The notes under the pieces are model-generated. The model saw only the letters and a list, made by a program, of their open reading frames with translations, had not been told where the DNA came from and did no database searches. Of a stretch of DNA of 64,000 nucleotides, positions 36,440 through 47,374 are shown piece after piece. Where the stretch lies: NCBI GenBank assembly GCA_021234155.1, contig JAJEKV010000380.1:62001-126000 (forward strand), given 5' to 3'. The position numbers and the translations under genes are program-made. This DNA comes from Isoetes taiwanensis (taxonomy: Eukaryota; Streptophyta; Lycopodiopsida; Isoetales; Isoetaceae). How positions within the stretch are numbered: position 1 is the first letter of the stretch; each line of letters begins with the position of its first letter.

Positions 36440-38883
36440 CTTTTATGGTTTTAATCAGGTTTCATTTTATGAAAGATTTCAAGAGAGTTTCCAAAAATTG
36501 AGGTGTCTTTCTCGACTTTTCATGCAATTTGAAAACCTAGCTTTGTAAGGAAAGTAAAGGACGGGGAGACATGTCTTTGTGTATATCACATGAGGTTGGA
36601 TTATGTTAGACAAGCAATTAACAAAATGAGGTTGGACACAAAGATTCATGGAAGTGAATGTAATTGTACATGTCTTTGTTTGTGGTCCCGGCCTTAAAAT
36701 GTGAAGCCAACTTGAAGACATACAAGTCATCAAGTGACATGTGGAGGTCATTGGTTTGTGTCAAAGATATAGCGGATGAGTGGTATCAACATAATTGCAT
36801 GCTATTGAAATGCAATTCTTGTGGTCCTTCCAAATTGCCTATGTGTCCAAAGGAGTTGAATAGAGGTGCTTTGGTCACACAGTTGATTGGAAGACATTTG
36901 ATAGAGTAAACCCTTGCTGCATTATCTACTTTAATCTCGTTGTATTGGAGAATCTTTCATACTCATTACTAAAAGAGTTTTATGTAAAATTACGTGTTTT
37001 TGAAGCATCTAATGAACCCCGATGGAACTGGAGCTTTGAAAGTAGTACCAAAACCAATAGTTAAGCTGTTTACAAGACAAGTAGTACCGCTGATATTTTG
37101 GAGTATGCTAAGAATGTATTGACATATTTTATTCCTCACAATTATGAAGCCCGGATGGCAAAGGCTAAACAGTTTTAGGGACTGCTTAGCCACTTTTCCA
37201 AAAGACATGGTTGTATCAAGAATAGACTTTCTTTGAGAATTACACATTCAAAATACGACAAGAGATCCAAAGTTTGCATTGAGGAATGATCAATGCACAA
37301 TACTTGGGTGCACATCACATACAGGTGCATGCAAGCCGCCGCAGAGGTTCAAGAAAATTGTCTCAAGTAAGTGTGAGAGGAACATCATCAAAGAGACACA
37401 CTTTTATGTCTCGGATGACGAGAGAACATGATACTCTCTTTGTTCAACATTGTCTTAATAAGCATGCTAAGTTTCTAGGCCAGAAAGGTGTGGATTACAC
37501 CAACCATGTGATGTGGTCTGATGGTTGCTCACATCAATTCAAGGGTGCAAGAACATTTTTCTTCATTGGTAGATTTTTTAAGACCTCTCGGTATTCCAAT
37601 TGCTTGGAATTACTTTGCCTCTTACCATGGAAAAGGTATGGCAAAGACCGCTTTGATTTACTTCAATTGTATGTCTCCAAAGTAAGCTTCTCTTTTTGTT
37701 TTGTAGGTGAACATGATGGGGCAGGGGCAGTGATTAAAAGAGCACTCACACATGAAATGTTAAAGAGGAATTCTAGACCTTTAAGAGATGCTCATGATGT
37801 TGTCATATTTTGCGGGAACACTTGATGATCGACAACCCAGGGTAAATATTGTGTTCATACTTATATTTTAAGCACCATTTATGAACTCATTTATTTGGTG
37901 CAGATTCTTTTGGGAAATAGGCAAAAGGCGATGTGTGCGGGGATGAATTGTTTGAGTGTGCTACTTTGGTAGGATCTAGCAAATTCCATAGCATTAGACC
38001 GGTCAACAACAAGGACCCTACTATGGTTGCACACATGAATTATTCCCTTACGCCTGCCTTGTTGGTTACGCTAAGGCAACAAGTGTATTAATAAAGAAAG
38101 AATAGGATCATGGGTTTTTTTGAATTAAGGCGAGGAATCGAGGAGGAAATAGAAGCTTGTGATGGGCCTTGTATGAAGGTGATGCTGAGTGGAAGTCTGA
38201 TATCATAGACATTGGAGAGAATTTTGCTGTTGTTGCTCCAGCAGACAATAAGGAGAAAGTTGATTTTTACATTCTCAAATGTACTCAAACAAAGCATGTT
38301 GTTGAGAAAGCTTTCAAGGATCCCTGGGGACAGAAGTTTGGTAGGAGAGAAGTTGTAGTAACCGGTAAGTTTTATAAGTTTGTAGGTGATAATAAGTATG
38401 AACTTCTAAGACATGAAACGGCATCAATGTGTGCGATCATTTGGTTGTATCATGCAACTTCTTGATGGAAGATATGGAGGTAACATGTATGAGTTACAAG
38501 AGGAGGTCCATGAGCACATTCTAGAAAGTTTGCAAGCTCAATCTTCAATTCTAGCACAGTGTGATGTAGCAAATAACAGTAAGCTAGCAGGAGCAACAAC
38601 CAAGGCCAATTCAAGAAAAGCAAAGAAAGTGGAAAAAGGAAAAACCAGTAACAGCAGCAAAACAGCAGACAAGAAAGATGTTGTAGGAAATCCAACAAAA
38701 CAGGTTGCAAGCAAGGTCAGTGCAAGGCAAGCAAGAAAAATAGTGAAAAAAGAATTAAAAAATAGCAAGAAAGCCGTGACAAACAAAGAAACCAAGAAAA
38801 AAGATGTTGCAAAGTCGAGTAAAGTTGTTGCAAACAAAACAACTACTAAGAATGGCAAGAACATTCTAAAAGGAAAAATTTGA
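36440..38883 (+). pseudogene. inner-element transposase, catalytic and C-terminal part (broken)
   Basis: In order: ETCLCVYHMRLDYVRQAINK with a Cys cluster (CNCTCLCLW); CMLLKCNSCGPSKLPMCPKE zinc-like block (36,790-36,860); FPKDMVVSRIDF then NYTFKIRQEIQSLH (37,195-37,290, first Asp); TNHVMWSDGCSHQFKGARTF (37,499-37,560, second Asp); GEHDGAGAVIKRALTHEM (37,708-37,760, third-acid region); NFAVVAPADNKEKVDFYILK (from 38,220); and a Lys-rich tail with NILKGKI stop at 38,883. The order suits an RNase H-fold DDD/E transposase of a family I know only as uncharacterised plant proteins. Frameshifts and stops (e.g. TGA where HW is expected near 37,285) separate the blocks. Confidence 0.65.
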
Positions 38884-39811
38884 TGAATTAGCATTCAGCA
38901 CAATGCAAGCAGTGATGTATACAAATCAATTCAATCAATATACACATTCTTTAAAACCTGCAGCTTTTAGAGTTGTGTTTATTTTGGCAAAAAATTACTC
39001 CATTCAACACAAATCTAATTATACATTATTTAAAATCGATCAAACCATTTGGATTTGTGTTAAACTTGCAACAACAAGAAAAGGAATGCAGAATAAACAA
39101 TTCACATTAGGAATAAAACGTAAACTTTCCTTGTATTATAAAAAAACGTCCACAAGTGTGGAGTACATTACAAAATGCATTATGCGGGTATAACATAAGC
39201 AGATCATAAATATTATCTTTGGTATAACAACAAAGTCTTTTCAAAGTGATCAAGAGCAAACTCATTCATCCGGCTTGGTAGCAGGGCCCCGATACTTCTT
39301 CAATTCAAGAACCCAACCTACTTGGTCAAGTGTTATGTCGGTGTTTGGAATCACATCCTCTTCGAAGTTGCTTCCTCATCCTTATTAACATCTTTTCCAT
39401 CATCCGTGGAAACAACCTCATTTTGCAAAAAAAAAAAAACTCAATTTGAGGGAAAGAAGTATAAAAGGAAACAAATATATTGTTAAAAGGTTTTTAACCT
39501 TTTCTTGGACTAACATCCTTCATTTCATTGTTGTTTTTGTGGACCAAATCCTGCTCAAACTTTCTTTGTCACTATAAAAGATAAAAGAATAGATTAAAAA
39601 TAATACAAAGACTTATCCAAAGACCTAGTAACACTTTACCTTCCTTAGCGACTGCATGTTCAAATCTGGTGCATCATTCTTCTTTGCTTTTGAAGAGGAA
39701 GCATAGTGAGTCATCTTGACTGGACTAAGCTTGTCCACATCAATAAGATCAACTGCTGAAACACCAAAAAAAAAAACATCATCAAAAAAAGAAAAATAAC
39801 ACATGTAACAA
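38884..39811. other. intergenic region between convergent transposon genes
   Basis: AT-rich. Both flanking genes end toward it, so it probably holds their 3' UTRs. A minus-strand acidic scrap around 39,255-39,420 may be the last exons of the RING-like gene. Confidence 0.4.
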
Positions 39812-41233
39812 TTAAAAGTTAATTATACCTGTATCACATCTTCTCATCTTTTTTGTAGCACTTCGAGTACCAATGGTCCTCTTCCTGGCCTTCCTAATAG
39901 GTACAAAATCTTCATCAATTTTTACCTCACTGCTGCTTCCAGCACTATCCTCAAATTTCCTGGTTTTTTTCACTATCTGTTTCTTGGGAGTTGTATCTTC
40001 AACTTCCTCATCTTCTTCAAATTCCTCATCACCATCCTCCTCTTCAGCATCAGCATCTTCTTCACTCTCTACTGCTGCTGCATCAGCTTTGTATCCCAGT
40101 TCTTTTAAAAGTGCTTGAGGCACTTCTGCACCACATTCTGGAACTATGCATGCCAGAGTTTCCAGCACTATGCTAAAGCAATACACATGATACTTGTGCT
40201 GGCAAGAAAGCTTAACATGCATTTCATAATCAGTAGCAAGCACCAAACCACAGACATTGCATACCTCGTCATGCATTAGAGGAATGTGATACTCTCCCAT
40301 GGTTACTCTGACATGCCTTTTGGACTTCACATGCTGCTGCATGAACTGCACATTTTTACAACACTTGTGCCAGTACTCCATTTTCTCCTGATACCTTGCA
40401 ACATCCATCTTCAGCTTCTCAATCTCCTTTTGGAGTGCAAAATCTCGGGGTTACGTCGACTTTTTGGCGACCTCTCCAAAGATCTCCCTTAACAACTTCT
40501 CTTCCCTTTTAAGGGTCTCGATGCATGTCTTTATGTCATCATCTGGTTCTATATGTGCTTCCATTCTTTCCAAGATTGTTTTTATCCTCAATAGCTTCCA
40601 AGCAGGAGGAAACAATTTTTGTCAACACCTTTGTACAAGACCTTGAGCCTCAATGGATCCTCTTGTTTCTTGGTATGTTCATTTCATCAATTTGTTTGAG
40701 CTCGTTCAAGCTGTTTATGACATGCGAGAATGGCCTCTATGCTTTTATTGAAATAAGACCCATCATTTCTTGACCTCTTGTCCATTTGAATCTCAGCTTT
40801 GAGCTGCAAACTGTGCCCAATTCACCTTGTATTTCTCTGGATTAAGACGAGCTTTAACAGTGTTTTGCCACACAAAGGCACGAGAAAGCTGAGTCCTACA
40901 CTCATTGTTGGTGAGGCCCCTTTGATATATCTTGGAAATCAGATCTTTTAGCTTGGTGGCATACTGTTCTCGAACCATTTTGACATGAATCTTCCCTTTA
41001 ACCAAAGGGGCTTTCCATATCTCATTCCAATCTGCTGTAGAAACATCTTTCCACTTAATTTCTTTCGGCTTTGTGCCAGCACCACATAAATCTCGCAATG
41101 AAACAAACTCAGCCTCAGTTCGAGCAATTTTCATCTGCAATCAAAAGGAAAAAATAATCAGTTTCATAACAGAGCAAAAAACAGGTCTTCAAAGCAAATT
41201 CCTGTGGCTTACCTCCTTAACTTCGTTCGCCAT
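39812..41233 (-). pseudogene. convergent accessory gene: coiled-coil, RING-like zinc finger, acidic tail
   Basis: It starts at ATG 41,233 (MANEVKE, donor GTAAGC), with exon 2 from 41,134 reading MKIARTEAEFVSLRDLCGAG, a W-rich block (DWNEIWKAPLVKG) and QFAAQS* at 40,793. Further pieces give a coiled coil (CIETLKREEKLLREIFGEVA, then DFALQKEIEKLKMDVARYQE). The 198-codon frame 40,408-39,812 then holds C-x2-C-x15-C-x-H-x2-H-x2-C-x9-C-x4-C, RING-H2-like, then poly-Glu/Asp and a basic end. A role as a transposition cofactor or E3-like protein is a guess. Stops between the pieces (about 40,793, 40,690, 40,455) may be introns or decay, so I call it a pseudogene with reserve. Confidence 0.55.
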
Positions 41234-41608
41234 GGCCTACAAACAAAGTAATTTAAGAAATCGGGTGTACTGAGAAGATGAAATAGCGCTTGCCGGAAGA
41301 GGAACAGAGATATCAGTTTTTTCAGCAATACACCAAAAGGAGTCGAATTTGAGATCAAACGGCTCGTCTACTTAATGAATTCTCGGATTGTGGGATGAAT
41401 TATATGCTGACGGCAGGATCATACTCATTTCTTTGATAATTGGCATGATGGGATCTGTACGGCCTTTTCGCGCCCAGCACTTCATTACCTGTCATCCCGA
41501 CTTCATAGCCCATCATGAACCCTTCAACTTGCACGGCACCCTTCATTTCTTTTCGCCCGCGACGTAAAAAAAGCGCTAAAAAAAGGTGCTGGAGACGTGC
41601 TAAAATTT

Positions 41609-41642
41609 CGTTTTTTTGTATACCACTAACAAAAACATACCC
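41609..41642 (-). repeat. right terminal inverted repeat
   Basis: Read on the minus strand: GGGTATGTTTTTGTTAGTGG then TATACAAAAAAACG; pairs with 34,712-34,744. Confidence 0.8.
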
Positions 41643-41650
41643 GAAGGAGG
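41643..41650. repeat. target-site duplication, right copy (GAAGGAGG)
   Basis: Matches 34,704-34,711 at 7 of 8 positions, directly outside the right inverted repeat. Confidence 0.7.
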
Positions 41651-42915
41651 TATTCTTTAGCAGCCCCCATTTTTGAGGCTTTGATGGATGATCAACCACT
41701 TTGTTACCAAAGGCAGATAAAAGGGCTCACATCCAAGGTGTCCAAAGAATCAAGGAGGACTTGGGATGATTTCCCCTTACTTGAGAAACAACTGCCAGAG
41801 GAGTTATGTGTTCAATTGGACAACTGTTGGAAAGAAAACAAGAATAGATGGATGTTTGGGGCAATGTCTTACTTGACAGCAGTGGGAGTATTCAAGATTG
41901 TGAAGGTGGGGTTCATGATGGTTGGGCATACGCATGATGATATAGATGCATTCTTTGGAACTTTCTCTACCAAGCCTCAAGAGAGAAAACGACTAGTCTT
42001 CTGAACTAATGGATGTGTTTGAGAGCTGCATTGACCCCAACCCAATGGCTTTCTTGATGGATGAGGTTGCAGATTGGAAATCGTTTGTCGAGGGATACTT
42101 GCTAGATGGTAAGGATCAGTTGACAGGACACACAAAGCCACTTCAGTTCAAGTTTTGGGTTAGGGATGGAATACTGATCATGCAATATAAGTGGAGACCA
42201 GGTGACAAGTTGTGGATGCCTGTACAAGGAATCGAGTTGTGGCAACGGGGTGCTACAGGTGAAGTTCTTATTGGCAGCCAAAACCACTACCTCCCTTCAA
42301 GACTGTTAAAGACTCTAGCCAACTAGTGAAGGGCATCAAGGATTATATAACTCATTGGGATGATGTTCGAAATGGAAAGCACACCTCCACTCTGAAGAAA
42401 AATCACATGGACTCCCTAATTAATTACTGGGAGAAAGTTGTGACATGCTTAGAAACTGAACAACCATGTGGGGGGAAGCTGAGAGACGGCCAGAGTCCAG
42501 ATGGGAGGGTTCTCAAGGAGCAAGCACCTCTAAGAAAGTTCACTTGGGTCGTAACAATGGTTCCAAGTGGTTTGTGGGAAGTAAGGCCTCAAAGCCAAAG
42601 TGGTTTGATCTTCCTGAGTGGGATCCCTTTGAGGACATCAAGGAAGGATACTTTGTGCTAGTAAGGCCTGACGATGAGGATTGTCCAATATGGTTAGGGG
42701 TGGCACTCTCTGATGTAACCACCACCATGGCTGATGGAGAGGAGTTGCGTCCTGGATTTCAAGTTCAATATTGGGAGCCCATTGGAAGACACAAGAAGGG
42801 CAACTTGAAGGAGCAATACACCGACTGCTGGGAGAAGAAGTGGAGGGCAAATCATGCTGATCCTCTAAGGAGGGAATTGGTGGAGTGTGTGGTATGGAAC
42901 TTGTCACATTGGTAA
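41651..42915 (+). pseudogene. DUF7869-like transposase core, right half (outer transposon)
   Basis: Frame 41,681-42,004 carries LPEELCVQLDNCWKENKNR (second Asp) and VGHTHDDIDAFFGTF (third-acid region, the DUF7869 hallmark). Frames 42,009-42,326, 42,326-42,661 and 42,466-42,915 continue with KFWVRDGILIMQYKWRPGD, THWDDVRNG, PEWDPFEDIKEGYFVLVRP and a C-terminal VQYWEPIGRHKKGNLKEQY. The blocks follow the order expected downstream of the half ending at 34,711. There are frameshifts at 42,005, about 42,330 and about 42,500, plus a 1-bp phase difference across the inner insertion, so the gene is dead. Confidence 0.7.
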
Positions 42916-43146
42916 AGGACAAGACACACAAGATCCCAAAAAGGGAGATGGACAAAGCCATGAGCAACCTCCATGCTATATCATTGTATGAGGGTAGATA
43001 ATATTGAGAAGCTTGAAAACTTTCTCAACTAGTGGTTTGTAAAATTTATGAGGAAAACAATACACCCAATTCTTTGTGTGTGATGTGTAATTCTATTCAA
43101 GCATTCAATTCAAAATTTTTGTTTTTCTATAGTATGAGTCCCATTT

Positions 43147-43524
43147 TCAGTCTGTCCCAAAATTCGAGATTTGACCCACTTTAATTAAATGCGACTTAAA
43201 ATCTTCAAGGGATCCTTTCTCAGGTTTCCCTGCTTTTCCTACAAGCTCTCCTGCTGTCCACTTATTCCACACCTCATTCCATTTGTCCCACACATGATCA
43301 GGACTGAACACTATGTGGTAGGAATTTGAGGGGCCTTCCTTGGACTTCTTCTTCTTGGTGCCAGTTTCCTCTTCCTCCTCTGCAACATCCTTCTTCTTTT
43401 GTATGATGACCTTGTTGATCATCGTAATCATTTCCTCGTAGGAGTTGTCTTTCTTCTCCCCCTTCTTCTTTCTTTTTGAAATTGGACGGCCAAGCTCAAT
43501 CCATTGATTGCTAGCTTGCCTCAA
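43147..43524 (-). pseudogene. accessory-protein fragment of the outer transposon (Lys/Glu-rich)
   Basis: A 125-codon minus-strand frame, convergent to the outer transposase as in the inner element. It reads RPISKRKKKGEKKDNSYEEM, DVAEEEEETGTKKKKSKEGP, then DHVWDKWNEVWNKWTAGELV, ending FGTD*. The W-rich block resembles DWNEIWKAPLVKG of the inner accessory gene. I take it as the corresponding, diverged gene. Function unknown. Confidence 0.45.
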
Positions 43525-43749
43525 CTACATGGGATATGGTCTGAGATAAGAATATAAAACCATAAGTTAGTACCATATAGATCTCCATTTCGCGCGTAGC
43601 GCGAGTATACCGAAGCAAGAAAGTAAAAAGCTTACTCGCGCTACGCGCGAGACTGCAGACCAATGTTGGACTGTAGTCTTGCGCACAGCGCAAACTGCAG
43701 AATAAGAAACAAAGGCACTTATGAGTTGTATTGTACCACCCTTGCAGTT

Positions 43750-44830
43750 GTGTTCAAGTCTGCACTTATTGTAGTCAGTGCAAGTTGAGGCGTGTAATGA
43801 CTAAGAATTCGACATTGCCTGTAACTGAATTGGCACCTATCTTATCCATTTTCTCTATAAGCGCCTTCGCTGCCTCAACTGAGTGTTGCACGTCAATGAC
43901 AATGTAGCGCACAGTGTCGCTCTTTCTTAGGTCATCTCATGTCTTCCATGGGTATGGCTTGTCATTGACTGAGTCCCATGGTAGAACATCTGCTAGATTT
44001 GGTACTGTGGTGGGAAATTCAACCATAGCCTTCTGTATCCTCAGGGCATGTTTGGGATCAAAGATTCTAGATATGAAAGATGCTCTAGGAGATCTTATCA
44101 GCTTGTCAATAGCTATCATTTTTGTTACATCCAAACCAAGTGAATACTATTGCTTGAATTTGATAAGCTTGTCATCAACCCTGGATTTCTTTTGAATATC
44201 TGTTTCCTTCACTGGATTTGGTAAAGGTACTAGGGGCAATGCTTCTGACTCAAGTGCACCGCCACTACCACTGAAACCAGATATGTAGAAGCTCAGATGG
44301 TTTTCTTCTGCAAACTTCGTCGGACTGCGGATATTCCTTCACATACAGAACGAACTGTATGGTGTGAGCCTTCAATGGGCCAGCCATACTTTGTAACACT
44401 GTCTGCTGTCTTATCTGGCCTGAATCCGTCTATACCTGCATTGTATTTGGAAATGCTGAGATTCTTCTTTACGTTCTTCTCTATTATGAAGACACAGATC
44501 TGGTTATCAAGCTCCTTGCATGAAAGGACCAACCCTACTTTTTTGAAGGCCGCATATTTGTTCTCCCTTGAATGCAGGACCGCGTCATACTTTGAGCCTG
44601 CCCTGCTCACAGTAATATACCATTCAGACCCTTAAGCTAAAATTGTCTCTGGCAAGTCTTGACTTAGCTCGCATGTTATGACTCTGCCGTCATCAATTAG
44701 CTTGATGCCAAGAGCTCGATCTATCTCCTCAGTCTCTTCTTGTACTGCCTTGGGGTCCTTCCTGGGTTTCTTTCATGGTGCAAAAGTTGATGTAACTAGT
44801 GCTCTCTTGGAAGCTGTAAAATAAATAATC
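43750..44830 (-). pseudogene. transposon-borne gene with a ParB/sulfiredoxin-like signature, decayed
   Basis: Minus-strand pieces in order. 44,610-44,293: AGSKYDAVLHSRENKYAAFK, VLSCKELDNQICVFIIEKNV, DSVTKYGWPIEGSHHTVRSV. Then 44,134-43,937: TKMIAIDKLIRSPRASFISR, IFDPKHALRIQKAMVEFPTT, LPWDSVNDKPYPWKT. Then DTVRYIVIDVQHSVEAAKAL and IGANSVTGNVEFLVITR (to about 43,800). The VIDxQHSVEAAKAL block recalls the DGQHR..A motif of ParB/Srx-fold proteins; here G is V. Several stops. Function in the element is unknown. Confidence 0.4.
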
Positions 44831-45154
44831 AAGTTAGACATTGCTGAAGTATTTCTGTGTTAAGTAAACAACTTGCACCAACATCTCGCGCGTGGCGCGA
44901 CAGTCTATAAACTCTGAGAGCAATTTTCAGGATTCGCGCGTAGTGCGAGTCGAAGGAACCAGGACGGTAAGATAGATGAAATGTGACTTCTCCCATGTAG
45001 CGCGAGAATTCACATTCCATCCCTCTTACTGTCCTCGCGTAGGGTTGACCTCGACTATGACCTCGACTCGCGCTAATTCACGCGTAGTGCGACTCGAAGA
45101 ACAACTCTACGCTTACGCTACTAAGAGCGATAGAATCTGGACTTCTCGCGCCTA

Positions 45155-46298
45155 GATCGATAGAATCTGGACTTTCGAGAGAAGTCCATAGACCGAGGGC
45201 ACTCCATAGAAGGCTTAATCATAGAAACACATTAAAGAGAGTATGCTTCATAAAAAAAGAAAATCGTAGCACAAGGAAGCGTAACCCGCGTCCCTGTCTC
45301 CGATGAATAAAATTGAAGATTAAGATACTAGGAATTATAATCACAAAGAATTGCAGATTCACTTAGCAAGACTAAGCAGAAAACCCTGAACACATAATCA
45401 AACAAAGAACTTGGAAATGAAATAGGAGTATATTACATGACTAAGCTGCAAACAAAGACAAGCCAAGAAGCAGAGATGTAGGATAACAGAGATATTTTAA
45501 TAAATAAAAAGAATAAGGATATAATCTAATCAAATCAGAGTTGCAGAGTGACAGAGTTACAGAGTTAATCACCGAGTCACAGAGTTTCTAAATCTATTAA
45601 TAAAGTTAAGCACACAATCAGAAGGTTTCTAAAACCTATTAAAAATAGTCACAGAATTCCTCATCTATTAAAAACTCAAACATACTAACCTTGCTCTAGA
45701 AACTGGAATTGAACTCTGCTGCAGCTCGAGAAGCTCAAATCGAGTCGAAATTTTTGTAAACAGGCCGGAAATGAAGTAGCATAGCTTAGAATGCAGGTAG
45801 CACTCGAGAAATTTGGATCGCTTGAGAGATCGCTCAGGAAGAGTGCATTGGTTTCGGAAGGCGCTCGAAGCAAAACTTCTGGAAGAAATTAGGAATGAAA
45901 AAATGAGATTCAAATTAGATTGGAATTAGAAAATGTGATTATTACACGGGTCGTACAAACATTAATGAATAGACGCGTGCCATTGAAACCGTATACTACC
46001 CTTATCCCGCCCGCAATTTAAAATTTAAAAACTTTTAGCCTGCCCGCGAATATCCCTTTCCCCAAATACTTTTCAATCATTGGCCTGTACTAACTGTCTA
46101 TTTTAAAAATGCGCGCTATTTATAGCATTCTTGTCTGCGCATTGGATCATATAGAATCTGTGTTTCTCTACTGCGCCTAGAGAAACACAAGAACTGTGTT
46201 TTCATTACAGTGTTTTAATTCGAATTAGGGATGTCGCCAGGAAGGAAGCTTGCTGAAGCGCTGGATCAGGCATGTAGTTCTTCTATCAAGCGAGTGGA
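45155..46298. other. gene-free stretch
   Basis: AT-rich, with direct repeats AGATCGATAGAATCTGGACTT-like near 45,125-45,180 and GAGTTACAGAG/CAGAGTT near 45,540-45,590. The minus-strand frame at 45,668-45,913 shows no motif. Confidence 0.4.
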
Positions 46299-46652
46299 TT
46301 GAGGCGCCATGACTTGTGCAACATAATTAACAAAACTTTGCAGGTCGAGGAAATGAGCAATCAAGCAGGAGAAATGAAATTTTCCATTGGAGAAGCATGC
46401 TTCTTGTTAGCGAAAAACAGAAAAGATGTCATTGGCAAGGGCATTGTTGATAATATGACACCAACTATAGCATGCCATGGAGTGCTCTTGGGACCTGATT
46501 ATATTAGAATTAGATTGACAGACTGCTTTGCTGCCAGTCAACCATTACAAAGACCACATGCAAGAGCAGAAACACTTGGAGACTCAGTAGGGAGTTTCTT
46601 GGCTTGGCCAACAACACTACTCAGAGAGATATGTACTGAAATTTTACTGTAG
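46299..46652 (+). pseudogene. DUF8039-like transposon accessory domain fragment
   Basis: The frame reads FSIGEACFLLAKNRKDVIGK, TIACHGVLLGPDYIRIRLTD, then GDSVGSFLAWPTTLL before a stop. The pattern (C.LL ... VI..G.V ... CHGV.L......V ... P ... +G..VG.F.AWP) is that of DUF8039, found next to plant CACTA-like transposases. No partner exon is visible. The ATG at 46,299 is arbitrary. Confidence 0.55.
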
Positions 46653-46806
46653 CGCTGTTGCTCTTTACTGTAGCTACTGTAGCATATTTCACGTGTCACC
46701 TTTTCATGTGCTACTCACATGCATACTCGTATGTCTACACAATAATGCTGCTACTGTATTGCTCATGCTATAAATATGAGTTCCTCTCAGTGGCAACGCA
46801 TTAGTC

Positions 46807-47100
46807 ATGTCCCACAATCCGATCACATCCTGTTCTAATTGCAATTGTCGATCTACCTTGCCACCGGCTCCAGAATATGTGGATTCCATCATTTGCTCCA
46901 TGAACTATTCTAAAATTTATAGATGCCAGCAGAGGGGGTTGGAACTCGATCCTTGGTTGCAGGGAGTTGCAATGGCCTCTGCTAGAAGTTATCCTGATAC
47001 ATATAAGGTTGTCATCCACCTTGTATGGGTTCGAGAGCATGGTGTTTATGAAGTTAAGAGAGTGACCGTGCCACCTGCTCATGATGAGCCTGATTGGTGA
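46807..47100 (+). CDS. small hypothetical protein, 97 aa
   Basis: An open frame from ATG 46,807 to TGA, preceded by TATAAATA at 46,769-46,776 and followed by AATAAA at 47,144-47,149. It has a Cys-rich start (SCSNCNCRST) and a C-terminal HLVWVREHGVYEVKRVTVPP. No family recognised. The TATA box is only 38 bp before the ATG, leaving a very short 5' UTR. It may be a transposon-borne gene or chance. Confidence 0.3.
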   Translation: MSHNPITSCSNCNCRSTLPPAPEYVDSIICSMNYSKIYRCQQRGLELDPWLQGVAMASARSYPDTYKVVIHLVWVREHGVYEVKRVTVPPAHDEPDW

Positions 47101-47374
47101 AAGAATTGTCTTCTTTTGTAACTGCCATGGTTTTTCCTTGTTGAATAAAAAATCGCCTACATCCAGGCAAGAACTTGATTTGAAGTGACTCTGTAGTAGT
47201 TTTTTTTGGGTTAATTAACTAAATGTAATATGTATAATAAATCTAACTAAGAAATGAATTTTAACAAACTGGAGTTCAATTGCGCCTAGCGCGAGAAGTT
47301 AATATGGTTTTGTATGAAACACTTCTAGACATGTCTCGTTTCCTTGAGTAGACTGACTCGCTCTCAGCAAGCCA

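Larger units (their letters stand above)
34712..41642 (+). mobile_element. 6.93-kb TIR DNA transposon nested in an older transposase gene
   Basis: Both ends carry an inverted repeat of ~33 bp with the common core TTTTTGTTAGTGGTA, each beginning GGGT and followed by ACAAAAAA. The flanks are an 8-bp near-perfect duplication, and the sequences outside are two halves of one transposase. Inside are a + strand transposase gene (35,078-38,883, decayed) and a convergent minus-strand gene (41,233-39,812). Superfamilies making 8-bp duplications include hAT, Merlin and KDZ, but the proteins resemble none of them clearly. Stops and frameshifts make the copy non-autonomous. Confidence 0.75.

Noticed and set aside
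38450-38894. Leu/Phe-rich minus-strand frames looking like membrane proteins
   Set aside because: Reverse complement of the Lys/Ser-rich transposase tail.
39873-40118. Ser-rich + strand frame
   Set aside because: Antisense of the Glu/Asp-rich tail of the RING-like gene.
41400-41699. 99-aa minus-strand frame spanning the right transposon end
   Set aside because: Crosses the terminal inverted repeat and target duplication, so it is a chance frame.
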